A stretch of DNA of 33,176 bases. Source: an uncultured Clostridia bacterium. GTDB taxonomy: Bacteria > Bacillota > Clostridia > Oscillospirales > Oscillospiraceae. The stretch covers positions 1 through 33,176 of the forward strand of contig CAMOXK010000017.1 in NCBI GenBank assembly GCA_946629065.1, given 5' to 3'. How positions within the stretch are numbered: the first letter of the stretch is position 1; the number at the start of each line of letters is the position of its first letter. Shown here piece by piece: positions 8,698 to 17,196 of this stretch. A model generated the notes under the pieces. It worked only from the letters and a program-made list of their open reading frames with translations, had not been told where the DNA came from and did not search any database. A program made the translations under genes and the position numbers.

Positions 8698-9705
8698 TCA
8701 CTGTATTTTCCCGGCCAGGAAGCTTAGCTCATTTCCCGCCTCATCCCGCAGCAGATAGCAGCGGATGCGCCCGTCCGGCTCATAGACCGTGTCGATCCAC
8801 AGGCCCTCGCCCAGCCAGTCGCAGATCCGGTAGCCCCGGTCCAGATCCTCGAAGGGGCCTTCGACCCCGCCCTCCCACTGGAGGACGCCGTTGGTATCGC
8901 AGATCCCCCGGAGGAGAAGCCCCTCGTTCACGGGCAGCAGCTCCGGATCTCCCGTGTGCTCCGGCAGGGCATAGACCAGGTCCTCCCCGCCGCTGAAGCT
9001 GCGGGCCACAAGGCTTCCCGCAAAGCCGTACCAGACCCGATCCTCCAGCACCAGAGGGGGCGAGGCCCCCTCCGGGCTGAGGAGAAACTCCCGACCGCTT
9101 TCGTTCCGATAGAGGATGCGTCCGCTGTCGGCCTCCCGGTAGAGGATGCCCTCTCCCATGGGCCAGAGGAAGGAGCAGGGCCCCTCCAGCACAAGGGTGT
9201 CGAAATTCCGGGCCATGTCCAGGGCCTGGCCGCGGCCCGCCTCGTCGCAGTAGTACAGCAGGCCGCCCCGGGCGGTCAGGCAGCTGCAGGGCCCCTGGCG
9301 CATCAGCTGCCGCTCGCCGCCCTCCGCCGAAACCCGCTCCATGGCGCCGGTGTCCCGGTTGATGTAGCAGAGCCAGCCGTCCACATAGCAGAGATATTCC
9401 GGCACGCAGCCCTCCGCCAGCACCCGGAAGCCGGAGAGCTTCCCGTCCTTCCAGGTATAGCGGGCCAGCACCGGCGTCCAGTCCTTGTCAAAATCATAGC
9501 AGTAGAGACTGCCCTCCCGGTAAAGCACCCGGTTGGCGTTCAGCACCCGGGCCATGGCCTGGCTTTCCTCCAGACTCAGGCGGATCGGGGCAAGACGCTC
9601 TCCCGCGGGCGCGCCGCCCTCGCTGTCTGCGGACTCCCGGCTGCACCCTGCCAGAAGCAGCAGAAGCAGCAGAAGCAGCAGCAGCGGAAGCAATCGTTTT
9701 TTCAT
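8698..9705 (-). CDS. Lipoprotein with probable beta-propeller (DUF5050-like) repeats
   Basis: MKKRLLPLLLLLLLLLLLAGCSRES lipobox; recurrent YCYD/LCYINRDTG/LLYYCDE/ILYREADSG repeats. Confidence 0.75.
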   Translation of the reverse strand: MKKRLLPLLLLLLLLLLLAGCSRESADSEGGAPAGERLAPIRLSLEESQAMARVLNANRVLYREGSLYCYDFDKDWTPVLARYTWKDGKLSGFRVLAEGCVPEYLCYVDGWLCYINRDTGAMERVSAEGGERQLMRQGPCSCLTARGGLLYYCDEAGRGQALDMARNFDTLVLEGPCSFLWPMGEGILYREADSGRILYRNESGREFLLSPEGASPPLVLEDRVWYGFAGSLVARSFSGGEDLVYALPEHTGDPELLPVNEGLLLRGICDTNGVLQWEGGVEGPFEDLDRGYRICDWLGEGLWIDTVYEPDGRIRCYLLRDEAGNELSFLAGKIQ

Positions 9706-9770
9706 CCCGGCGGCACCCCCTTTTTTCAGATAAGGGAATTGTAACACAAGAAACGGGTCCCGGCAATCCC

Positions 9771-9799
9771 TTGCAGAGCGCCGTCCTTCGTGGTACAAT
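9771..9799 (+). promoter_or_regulatory. Sigma-A-like promoter of RNase lipoprotein gene
   Basis: TTGCAG-N17-TACAAT. Confidence 0.6.
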
Positions 9800-9826
9800 A
9801 AACTGAACAAATCTCCGAAAGGATGA

Positions 9827-10453
9827 ATGAGCATGGGCAAAGGAAGAAAAAGCCTGGCGCTGCTGCTGATGCTGGCGCTGCTGGCCTCGCTGCTGATGGG
9901 CTGCGCGGTCACCCCTGTAAGCGAGGCACCTGCGCAGAACGGCCAGAGCCAAAGCACTCCGGTTTCGGATGAGCTGGTCTTGCTGCCGGAGGAGGATTCG
10001 ACAGGGGAAACCGGTCCCGCGGAGGCTTCGACCCCGGCGGAAGACCCGGCACCGGCGGAAGATCCGACCCCAGCTGAGGACCCGGCACCGGCGGAGGACA
10101 CCGCCCCGGACGAGGACGGCAGCTATACCACCAAGGAGGACGTCCTTGCCTATCTCATCGCCTACGGCCATCTGCCCTCCAACTTCATCACCAAGAACGA
10201 GGCCCGCGCCGCCGGCTGGGAAGGCGGCAGCCTGGAACGCTACTGCCCCGGTAAATGCATCGGGGGCGACCGCTTTGGCAACCGGGAGGGCCTGCTGCCT
10301 TCCGCCAAGGGCCGGGTCTGGACCGAGTGCGATATCAACACCCTGGGCAAAAAGTCCCGGGGGGCCGAGCGCATGGTGTTCTCCAATGACGGCCTGATCT
10401 ACTATACCGGGGACCACTACGAGAGCTTTGAACTGCTCTACGGCGAGCCCTGA
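9827..10453 (+). CDS. Lipid-anchored ribonuclease of the barnase (RNase N1/T1) family
   Basis: Lipobox LLASLLMGC; PAED-rich linker; C-terminal domain DVLAYLIAYGHLPSNFITKNEARAAGW...PGKCIGGDRFGNREGLLP...GRVWTECDIN...RGAERMVFSNDGLIYYTGDHYESF closely follows barnase. Start could be 9833. Confidence 0.93.
   Translation: MSMGKGRKSLALLLMLALLASLLMGCAVTPVSEAPAQNGQSQSTPVSDELVLLPEEDSTGETGPAEASTPAEDPAPAEDPTPAEDPAPAEDTAPDEDGSYTTKEDVLAYLIAYGHLPSNFITKNEARAAGWEGGSLERYCPGKCIGGDRFGNREGLLPSAKGRVWTECDINTLGKKSRGAERMVFSNDGLIYYTGDHYESFELLYGEP
10032..10103 (+). repeat. In-frame tandem repeat encoding (PAEDPx)n linker
   Basis: Protein TPAEDPAPAEDPTPAEDPAPAED; 18-nt degenerate unit around CCGGCGGAAGAcCCG. Confidence 0.8.
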
Positions 10454-10458
10454 AAAAA

Positions 10459-10497
10459 CGATCCCGCCCCAGATCTGGAGGCGGGATCATTTTTGCC
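10459..10497 (+). terminator. Rho-independent terminator
   Basis: GATCCCGCC-CCAGATCTGGA-GGCGGGATC followed by ATTTTTG. Confidence 0.85.
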
Positions 10498-10503
10498 GCC
10501 GCT

Positions 10504-10617
10504 TTCGACAAAATTCGACAAAACAAGTCCGCGGGAAAGAGCGTTCTTTGTCGAACACGCTTGTATGATGTCTAAGAAAATAATATTATGTCAACAAGTT
10601 TTCCGCGGGATTCGACA
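10504..10617. promoter_or_regulatory. Cluster of four perfect 0A-box-like sites upstream of spo0A
   Basis: TTCGACA (10504-10510, 10514-10520, 10611-10617) and TGTCGAA (10549-10555), matching the Spo0A consensus TGTCGAA. Confidence 0.75.
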
Positions 10618-10732
10618 GCGTTCTGTTGTCTGGAAAGTGTCAGCTATGGTAAATTAAATGCGACTTAACGGTAAATATGCGTCCGGGAAGTTCCGGACGA
10701 TCCACATACCGCATTGATGGGAGGAAAATGTT

Positions 10733-11530
10733 ATGGAAACCAAAATCCGCATCCTGCTGGCTGACGCAAACCCCGATTTCGCCGCGCTCCTGGCCGATAC
10801 CTTTGCCGCCGAGCAGGACTTGGAGCTCGCCGGCGCCGCGGCCGACGGGCCGGAGGCTCTGGACCAGCTCCGGAGCCTGAAGCCGGATCTGCTGCTGCTG
10901 GACCTGGTGCTGCCCAAGCTGGACGGGCTGGAGGTGCTGCGGCGTCTCCCCGAGACCGGCTGCAAGTGCCCGGTGATCGTGCTCTCCGGCTTTATGAACA
11001 GCCAGGTGGTGGCGGACTGCGCCGCCCTTGGCGCGGCCTATTTCATGCCCAAGCCCTGCGACACGGCTGCCCTGCTGGAGCGCATCCGCCAGATCGGCGG
11101 CGCCGGCACCGGGGACACCGCCCTGGAGGGCATTGATTGCCGCCCCGCGGCCCAGGCCCAGCGCCGGGAGGCGGATCTGGAGGCCCTGGTCACCGAGATC
11201 ATCCACGAGATCGGCGTCCCTGCCCACATCAAGGGCTATCAGTACCTGCGGGAGGCCATCATCCTCACCATCAAGGACATGGACATCATCAACGCCGTCA
11301 CCAAGGTGCTCTATCCCGAAGTGGCCAAGCGCTTTTCCACCACGCCCTCCCGGGTGGAGCGGGCCATCCGCCATGCCATCGAGGTGGCCTGGGATCGGGG
11401 CGACATCGAGGTGCTGCAGAAGTACTTCGGCTACACGGTGTCGAACATCAAGGGAAAGCCCACGAACTCTGAATTCATTGCCATGATCGCGGACAGTTTG
11501 ACCCTCCGCCAAAAGCAGGCGAGGCGGTGA
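10733..11530 (+). CDS. spo0A: Sporulation transcription factor Spo0A
   Basis: Receiver domain ([17 protein letters not shown]) and C-terminal DNA-binding domain [71 protein letters not shown]. Confidence 0.97.
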   Translation: METKIRILLADANPDFAALLADTFAAEQDLELAGAAADGPEALDQLRSLKPDLLLLDLVLPKLDGLEVLRRLPETGCKCPVIVLSGFMNSQVVADCAALGAAYFMPKPCDTAALLERIRQIGGAGTGDTALEGIDCRPAAQAQRREADLEALVTEIIHEIGVPAHIKGYQYLREAIILTIKDMDIINAVTKVLYPEVAKRFSTTPSRVERAIRHAIEVAWDRGDIEVLQKYFGYTVSNIKGKPTNSEFIAMIADSLTLRQKQARR

Positions 11531-11756
11531 AAATACCGGGTTTTCGGGTTCGTATTTTGAAGATCACAAAACATTCATAGGTATGACAGCGGCTTGGTAG
11601 ACCTATAAATATTATTCTTCAAGCCTATAAACACTTCCAGTTTATTGGGGTCCAAATCCTGATTTATTGGGAGTGATTTTTTATGACCAACATAGACTTT
11701 GATTGGCAGATCGATGCGGTGGGTTTCACAGCATCCTGTTTTTCCCAAATAAAGAC

Positions 11757-11786
11757 TTGAGGAACGAACTGAATATATGATATTAT
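11757..11786 (+). promoter_or_regulatory. Possible promoter for the zinc-ribbon operon
   Basis: TTGAGG-N18-TATTAT. Confidence 0.4.
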
Positions 11787-11836
11787 TCTACTAGTATATG
11801 CGGCTGAGAACCGTAAAAAAAGAGAGGAGAAAGAAG

Positions 11837-12457
11837 ATGAATTGCCCTCATTGTAAAGTTCCCTTGATGGGAGGAATGACAAGCTGCCCCAAATGTAAGT
11901 ATGACGCAAAGCAGCCGGAGGGCGGCGAAAAGCATGCAATCTGGCTCGTGGAGCATGGAGAGGGGCTCAGCAATGCACAAATTGCGCGGTACCCAGAGGT
12001 GGCGGAAAAGTACTCTAGCAAAATCAGCGAACAAGAGGCAGCGGCTGAGGCAGCGGCTGAGGCAGCGAAGGAAGCCGCAGAACGCCGGCTGGCGCGTCAG
12101 GCCGCTCTCCCCAATATAATGATTTCCTCCGGATTCAGCTTTGATGGTTACCGGATTGTTAAATACTCCGGCTATATCTCTGGTGACGACGCTGTACAAA
12201 TTCCCCGAAGCGGTGTATTTGGCGGACGAAACGGCCAGAATTTGACTGACGCGCTGGTGCGCATCCGGCGGCAGGCGCTGAAAGAGCTAAAAGAGGCAGC
12301 CTACGATTTGGGTTGCAATGCTGTCATTGGAGTAGACTTCGATTACATCACATTAGAGCCCGAAACGGCCAATATCAGTGGTGGCACACTCTATGAACCC
12401 TATGTTATCTGTGTTACGGCCAATGGTAACGCGGTGATCATCGAGAAAGAAGAGTAA
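11837..12457 (+). CDS. Zinc-ribbon protein with C-terminal YbjQ/DUF74-like domain
   Basis: CPHC...CPKC zinc ribbon; alanine-rich helix; GGRNGQNLTDALVRIRRQALKELKEAAYDLGCNAVIGVDFDY...VTANGNAVII resembles YbjQ-family core. RBS GAGGAG. Confidence 0.8.
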   Translation: MNCPHCKVPLMGGMTSCPKCKYDAKQPEGGEKHAIWLVEHGEGLSNAQIARYPEVAEKYSSKISEQEAAAEAAAEAAKEAAERRLARQAALPNIMISSGFSFDGYRIVKYSGYISGDDAVQIPRSGVFGGRNGQNLTDALVRIRRQALKELKEAAYDLGCNAVIGVDFDYITLEPETANISGGTLYEPYVICVTANGNAVIIEKEE

Positions 12458-12493
12458 ACGTCTGCACGGGAAATGCGGCGAGAGGACAGAAGT

Positions 12494-13045
12494 ATGACAA
12501 AGCTAGTCTGTGAAAAATGCGGGTCCAACGAGCTGTATGAAGAAAATGGCTACAGGATTTGCCGTTACTGTGGAACCAGGCACCAAATTCCACGGGAAGA
12601 GAGGACAGCACAACAATCCACCATTTCATGGAAAGCAGATGTAGAAGCGATGCTTCAAAAGTGCCGGGAAGAACCTGAGCGAGCAGGAAAATATGCTGAG
12701 CGAATTCTGGAGATGGATCCCGGAAATACTGAGGCCCGCAAATATCTGGTGGCGCGGAGCAGCGGTGGAAGCTCTAACGGATGTTACGTGGCTACGGCGG
12801 TTTACGGCTCTTATGACTGCCCACAAGTATGGACATTGCGCCGCTATCGGGATGACGTGCTCGCGGAAACATGGTGTGGCCGACTCTTTATTGCCATTTA
12901 CTATGCTATTAGCCCCGCATTGGTAAAATGGTTTGGAAAAACGGAGTGGTTTACAAATCTTTGGAGGCCAAAACTTGACAGGATGGTGGAACGCTTGATT
13001 AAACAAGGAATAGCGGACACACCATATCAGGATAGACAATGGTAA
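12494..13045 (+). CDS. Zinc-ribbon protein with CFI-box-like C-terminal domain
   Basis: CEKCGSNELYEENGYRICRYCG zinc ribbon; CYVATAVYGSYDCPQVWTLRRYRDDVLAETWCGRLFIAIYYAISPALVKWFGKTEW. Confidence 0.75.
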   Translation: MTKLVCEKCGSNELYEENGYRICRYCGTRHQIPREERTAQQSTISWKADVEAMLQKCREEPERAGKYAERILEMDPGNTEARKYLVARSSGGSSNGCYVATAVYGSYDCPQVWTLRRYRDDVLAETWCGRLFIAIYYAISPALVKWFGKTEWFTNLWRPKLDRMVERLIKQGIADTPYQDRQW

Positions 13046-13117
13046 AAGTATGCAGGGGGCTCCAATTCCTCTCTGCCCTTTCTATTTAGCGGGCGAACCG
13101 AACAGATGCCCTTACAA

Positions 13118-13161
13118 CGCAAAAAGATGGAGAGACTTGCACATCTCTCCATCTTTTTGCG
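13118..13161. terminator. Bidirectional terminator between convergent genes
   Basis: CGCAAAAAGATGGAGAGA-CTTGCACA-TCTCTCCATCTTTTTGCG, 18-bp stem. Confidence 0.9.
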
Positions 13162-13165
13162 TTTT

Positions 13166-13750
13166 TCAGCCCAGCGCCAGACGGATACTCACGTCGCCGC
13201 CGCCGAGAAGGGCGCGCAGCTCGCCCTCGTCCAGGCCCTGGATCTTCCCCAGCCGGGTGTAGGCCCAGGAATTGGAGCCGTAGAAGAGCACGATGCTGTT
13301 GCCGGAATAGAGCACGATGTCTCCCGGCCCGGTCACGGTCTGCACGTCATTTCGCGGCAGGCGCGTGCCCAGGGAGCCCACCTGCTCAAAGCCGCCGTAG
13401 CCGGAGAGCGCCACCGTGAGCCCTTCCGCCCCAGCCAGCTCCTCCAGGGCCCGGACGCTGTCATTGTCCTCCCAGAGGACTTCAAGTTCCTGTTCTCCGA
13501 TCCAAAGCTTCAAGCTTGCTTCCTCCTCTTCGGGTTCTTCTGCTCGCGCCTCCGTCTCCGCGGGCGTGGGCGCCTCCGTCTCCGCCGGCGGGATCGTCTC
13601 CGTGGGTGCGGGCGTCGGTGCTTCCGTCACCTGTGCTGCTTCCGTTGGGGCCGGAGTGGCTGCCGGGGCCACCGCCTCTCCGCCGCAGGCGGAGAGCAGC
13701 AGCGCCAGCAGCAGAAGCAGCGCCGCAAGCCGCGTTTTCCTCACACGCAT
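13166..13750 (-). CDS. Lipoprotein with cyclophilin-like domain
   Basis: MRVRKTRLAALLLLLALLLSACGGE lipobox; Pro/Thr/Glu linker; C-terminal LPRNDVQTVTGPGDIVLYSGNSIVLFYGSNSWAYTRLGKI is cyclophilin-like-fold sequence. Confidence 0.8.
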   Translation of the reverse strand: MRVRKTRLAALLLLLALLLSACGGEAVAPAATPAPTEAAQVTEAPTPAPTETIPPAETEAPTPAETEARAEEPEEEEASLKLWIGEQELEVLWEDNDSVRALEELAGAEGLTVALSGYGGFEQVGSLGTRLPRNDVQTVTGPGDIVLYSGNSIVLFYGSNSWAYTRLGKIQGLDEGELRALLGGGDVSIRLALG

Positions 13751-14280
13751 CTTCCCAGCTCCCGTGCCTTTTCCAGGGCGGGGCTGCCCGCGATCTCCCC
13801 GGCGCCGGTGACGCCGCCGCCGAAAACACTGCCGCAGAGCTTCGCCTTGGGGAAGCACTCCACCCAGCCCTCCAGGCCGCTCTGGGCCCGCAGGGGAACC
13901 TCTTCCTCCGCCTCCGCGGCGGAAGCGAGGAAATAGACCTGCCGGAACTTGTAGTCCGAGACGAAGAGGGGATTGGCCCGGTCCAGCAGCACCTTCATCT
14001 GCCCGCTCATCTCATAGTAGTAGATGGGCGTGGCAAAGACCAGCACGTCGGCCTGTTCCATCTTCTCCACAATGGGACCCATGTCGTCGGGGATGACGCA
14101 GCGGCCCTTTTCCTGGCACACGAAGCAGCCCAGGCAGAAGCGGATGTTCTTGCCCCGCAGGCTGATCTTTTCTACCTGATTCCCCGCCTCCGCCGCGCCG
14201 CGGCCGAAGGCGTCGGCCAGGGCCTCGGAGTTGCTGTTCAGTCGGGGGCTGGTGGACAGGATCAATACTTTTTTGCTCAT
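13741..14280 (-). CDS. Flavodoxin-like / NADPH-dependent FMN reductase family protein
   Basis: MSKKVLILSTSPRLNSNSEALADAF...DDMGPIVEKMEQADVLVFATPIYYYEMSGQMKVLLDR. Confidence 0.9.
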   Translation of the reverse strand: MSKKVLILSTSPRLNSNSEALADAFGRGAAEAGNQVEKISLRGKNIRFCLGCFVCQEKGRCVIPDDMGPIVEKMEQADVLVFATPIYYYEMSGQMKVLLDRANPLFVSDYKFRQVYFLASAAEAEEEVPLRAQSGLEGWVECFPKAKLCGSVFGGGVTGAGEIAGSPALEKARELGRCV

Positions 14281-14290
14281 CTTCTTATCC

Positions 14291-15286
14291 TCACTTCAGA
14301 TTTTCACGGAAGAAGCTTTCCATCTTGTCAAAGGGGATGACGTCCACCCGGTCGTAGAGGTCCGTATGCACGGCGCCGGGGATGATCATCAGCTCCTTGT
14401 TGGCGGCGTACTTGCTGTCCCGCACCATGGCGGCGTAGGTGTCCCGGCTCAGGTAGCAGGAGTGGGCCTTCTCCCCGTGGATCATCAGCACTGCGCCGCG
14501 GATCTCCTTGGCGTAGGTGAAAAGCCGCATGTTCATGAGGGAGGTGCCGGTGTTTACGGTCCAGCCCTGGTTGGAGTTCAGGGACCGGGGATGATAGCCC
14601 CGGGGAGTCTTGTAATAATCGTAATAGTCCTTCACGAAGAAGGGGGCGTCCTCCGGCAGGGGGTCCACCACGCCGCCGGCCCGGGCGTAGTCGCCGTTTT
14701 GGTAATCCAGGGTCCGCTGGGCGTTCAGGGCCAGGCGGGCCTGGTGCCGGGCCTCCTCGCTGTCGGCGGCGTCAAAGTAGCCGTTGCCCGCCACCCGGGA
14801 CATGTCGTACATGGTGGAGGTCACGGTGGCCTTCACCCGGGTGTCGATGCAGGCGGTCTGCAGGGCCATGCCGCCCCAGCCGCAGATACCGATGATGCCG
14901 ATCCGCTCCGGGTCCACATCTTCGCTGCAGGAGAGATAGTCCACCGCCGCCTGGAAGTCCTCCACGTCCACATCCGGGGAGTGCATGGCCCGGGGGAAGC
15001 CGCCGGACTCGCCGGTGAAGCTGGGGTCAAAGGCCAGGGCCACAAAGCCCCGCTCCGCCATGGTCTGGGCGTAGAGGCCGGAGCTCTGCTCCTTGCAGGC
15101 GCCGAAGGGGCCGCACACCGCGAGAGCCGGCAGCTTGCCCTCCGCCCCCTTGGGGCTGTACAGATCCCCCGCCAGGGTGATGCCGAAATGGTTTACGAAG
15201 CAGACCTTGCGGTGCTCCACCTTGTCGCTCTTGGGAAAGGTCTTGTCCCATTCCTGAGTCAGCTTCAGTTCTTCCGTTTTCATCAT
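14291..15286 (-). CDS. Alpha/beta hydrolase (dienelactone-hydrolase-like)
   Basis: MMKTEELKLTQEWDKTFPKSDKVEHRKVCFVNHFGITLAGDLYSPKG...GIIGICGWGGMAL...VLMIHGEKAHS. Confidence 0.87.
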   Translation of the reverse strand: MMKTEELKLTQEWDKTFPKSDKVEHRKVCFVNHFGITLAGDLYSPKGAEGKLPALAVCGPFGACKEQSSGLYAQTMAERGFVALAFDPSFTGESGGFPRAMHSPDVDVEDFQAAVDYLSCSEDVDPERIGIIGICGWGGMALQTACIDTRVKATVTSTMYDMSRVAGNGYFDAADSEEARHQARLALNAQRTLDYQNGDYARAGGVVDPLPEDAPFFVKDYYDYYKTPRGYHPRSLNSNQGWTVNTGTSLMNMRLFTYAKEIRGAVLMIHGEKAHSCYLSRDTYAAMVRDSKYAANKELMIIPGAVHTDLYDRVDVIPFDKMESFFRENLK

Positions 15287-15501
15287 GATTTTGTACTCCC
15301 TTTCTGTTTTTCCGTTTCCCGGATCAGCAGGTCCAGGGCGTCCAGTCGTCGCTGGCAGCCGTGCAGCTCCTCCATGAGCTCGCCCCGGGCGCTTCGCAGC
15401 GCAAGCAGCGCATCCCGGAAGTTTCCCTCCCGGCAAAAGGCCTCCGCCCGGTCCGCCTGGGCCGCGCTCAGACCCAGCTCCATCAGGCACGCTCTGTCCA
15501 T
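15283..15501 (-). CDS. Small coiled-coil-like protein, overlapping start of the hydrolase gene
   Basis: MDRACLMELGLSAAQADRAEAFCREGNFRDALLALRSARGELMEELHGCQRRLDALDLLIRETEKQKGSTKS; 4-nt ATGA overlap with downstream gene; RBS GGAGGCGGGAAG. Confidence 0.65.
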   Translation of the reverse strand: MDRACLMELGLSAAQADRAEAFCREGNFRDALLALRSARGELMEELHGCQRRLDALDLLIRETEKQKGSTKS

Positions 15502-15616
15502 CTTCCCGCCTCCGTTCTTTTTCTGATGGCACCAGTATACCCCCTTGCGCGGAGGCGCGCTAATGGTTATAATGCATATCGCGATATTCGATTTTGGCAT
15601 ATCAGGAGGCCTTGTT

Positions 15617-16498
15617 ATGGAGATCCGCACCCTGCGCTATTTTCTGGCCGTGGCCCGGGAGGAGAACATGACCCGGGCGGCGGAGCTTTTGCACGTCACC
15701 CAGCCTACCCTTTCCAAGGCGCTGCGCGCGCTGGAGGAGGAGCTGGGCAAAAAGCTCTTCACCCGCCAATCCTTCAGCATCCGCCTCACCGACGAGGGGG
15801 TACTGCTGCGCAACCGGGCGGAGGACCTGGTCACCATGGCGGACCGGATCGAGCGGGAGTTCGTGTCCCTGGACGACATCACCGGGGGCGATCTGTACCT
15901 GGGTCTGGCCGAATCCTGGCAGATCGGCCTGCTGGCCCGGCAGATCCGGCGGCTCCGGGAGCGCTTCCCGGACCTGCGCTATCACATCACCAGCGGCGAT
16001 ACCGAGCAGGTGGCGGAGAAGCTGGACAAGGGGCTGTTGGACTTCGCCGTCCTGGCGGAGACGCCGGACCCCCGGAAGTACGAGGCGCTGCCCTTCCCGG
16101 AGGCGGACCGCTGGGGCCTGGTCTTTCCGGCGGGAGATCCCCTTGCCCAAAAGGACGCCATCCGGGCGGAGGATCTCATCGGCCTTCCCCTCTTCTGTTC
16201 CGGCCAGGGCAGGGAGAAGGACATCCCCCTCTGGGCCGGGGAGCAGATGGGAAAGCTCCGCCTGGAGGGCTCCTTCCGCCTGTCCTACAACGCCTCCCTC
16301 TTTGCCCGGGAGGGCCTGGGCTATCTGCTGACCTTTGACCGCCTGGTGGACACCTCCCCCGGGAGCGGCATGGTCTTTCGCCCCCTGACCCCGGCGCTGG
16401 AGACGAAGCTCTATCTCGTCTGGAAGCGCTACCAGACCTTCTCCCCCATCGCCGAGCGCTTCCTGGAGCAGCTCCGGATCAGCTTCTCAGGAAGCTGA
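15617..16498 (+). CDS. LysR-family transcriptional regulator
   Basis: MEIRTLRYFLAVAREENMTRAAELLHVTQPTLSKALRALEEELGKKLFTR; divergent from the hydrolase operon; RBS AGGAGG. Confidence 0.93.
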   Translation: MEIRTLRYFLAVAREENMTRAAELLHVTQPTLSKALRALEEELGKKLFTRQSFSIRLTDEGVLLRNRAEDLVTMADRIEREFVSLDDITGGDLYLGLAESWQIGLLARQIRRLRERFPDLRYHITSGDTEQVAEKLDKGLLDFAVLAETPDPRKYEALPFPEADRWGLVFPAGDPLAQKDAIRAEDLIGLPLFCSGQGREKDIPLWAGEQMGKLRLEGSFRLSYNASLFAREGLGYLLTFDRLVDTSPGSGMVFRPLTPALETKLYLVWKRYQTFSPIAERFLEQLRISFSGS

Positions 16499-16605
16499 TC
16501 CGGAGAGGGAAGAGGGAATAGTGAATAGTGAATAAGGAATAAGGGACAGGGAGAATACCCCTGCGGGGAGGGTCGGATTTGTGCGAAGGGGCGGGACTGG
16601 CCGTA

Positions 16606-16997
16606 GGGGCTGCCCCTGGCTCCCCCGCCGGGGGAGCTGTCACGGCGGCTTGTCAACGTGACTGAAGGGGTTCGACGGTGACTTGGGGATACGGCAGCCC
16701 GAAGCCTTCCCCGCGCACGGGGAATTGTTGCCTTACGCACTTGCCTCTCCCCGCGACGGGGGATTCCGGCTTCGCGCTGCCGGTGGCAGAGGAAGCGAAG
16801 CCGGAATTTCCGCAGCGGTCGAAAATCCCGAGGATCAGCGCAAGCCCGACGGGATTTTCGGGAACCGCAAGGTGGAGAGGTGTCGCGAAGCGACGGAGAG
16901 GGGCCGCATTCCTTCCAACGATTCCCCCTCTCAGGCGCAAGCGCCAGCTCTCCCCCTGCCTTCGGCGGGGCGAGCCAGGAAAACAGGGCACACTTGC
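16606..16997. repeat. Long dispersed repeat, copy 1 (contains 114-bp insert 16762-16875)
   Basis: Aligns nearly end to end with 22017-22295 once the insert is removed (278 vs 279 bp). Confidence 0.85.
16762..16875. mobile_element. 114-bp structured insertion inside repeat copy 1
   Basis: Absent from the otherwise near-identical copy 2; contains inverted repeats ATTCCGGCTTCGC/GCGAAGCCGGAAT and GAAAATCCCG/CGGGATTTTC. Confidence 0.6.
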
Positions 16998-17103
16998 CCA
17001 GATGCCTCAATTCCGAATTCCGACTTATTCCCGCCTCAGGGCGTCGCCCCCGATAACCGTTCCCCCACAAGGATGCGCTGCCGCATCCTTTTTTCATACC
17101 CTT

Positions 17104-17132
17104 TTGTCCGCCCCTCTCTTTTTTGCTATAAT
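17104..17132 (+). promoter_or_regulatory. Sigma-A-like promoter of ECF sigma gene
   Basis: TTGTCC-N17-TATAAT. Confidence 0.6.
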
Positions 17133-17196
17133 AATCGAAAAAGATTGTGACCCTTGTTGCTTTTTGACGTTATGAAGGGTGAAAGGAGGCTTTGCC

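Noticed and set aside
9654-9700. CAGAAGCAGCAG triplet run as a possible microsatellite or phase-variable tract
   Set aside because: It simply encodes the poly-leucine core of a lipoprotein signal peptide; the repeat is imperfect, and 3-nt changes would not shift frame.
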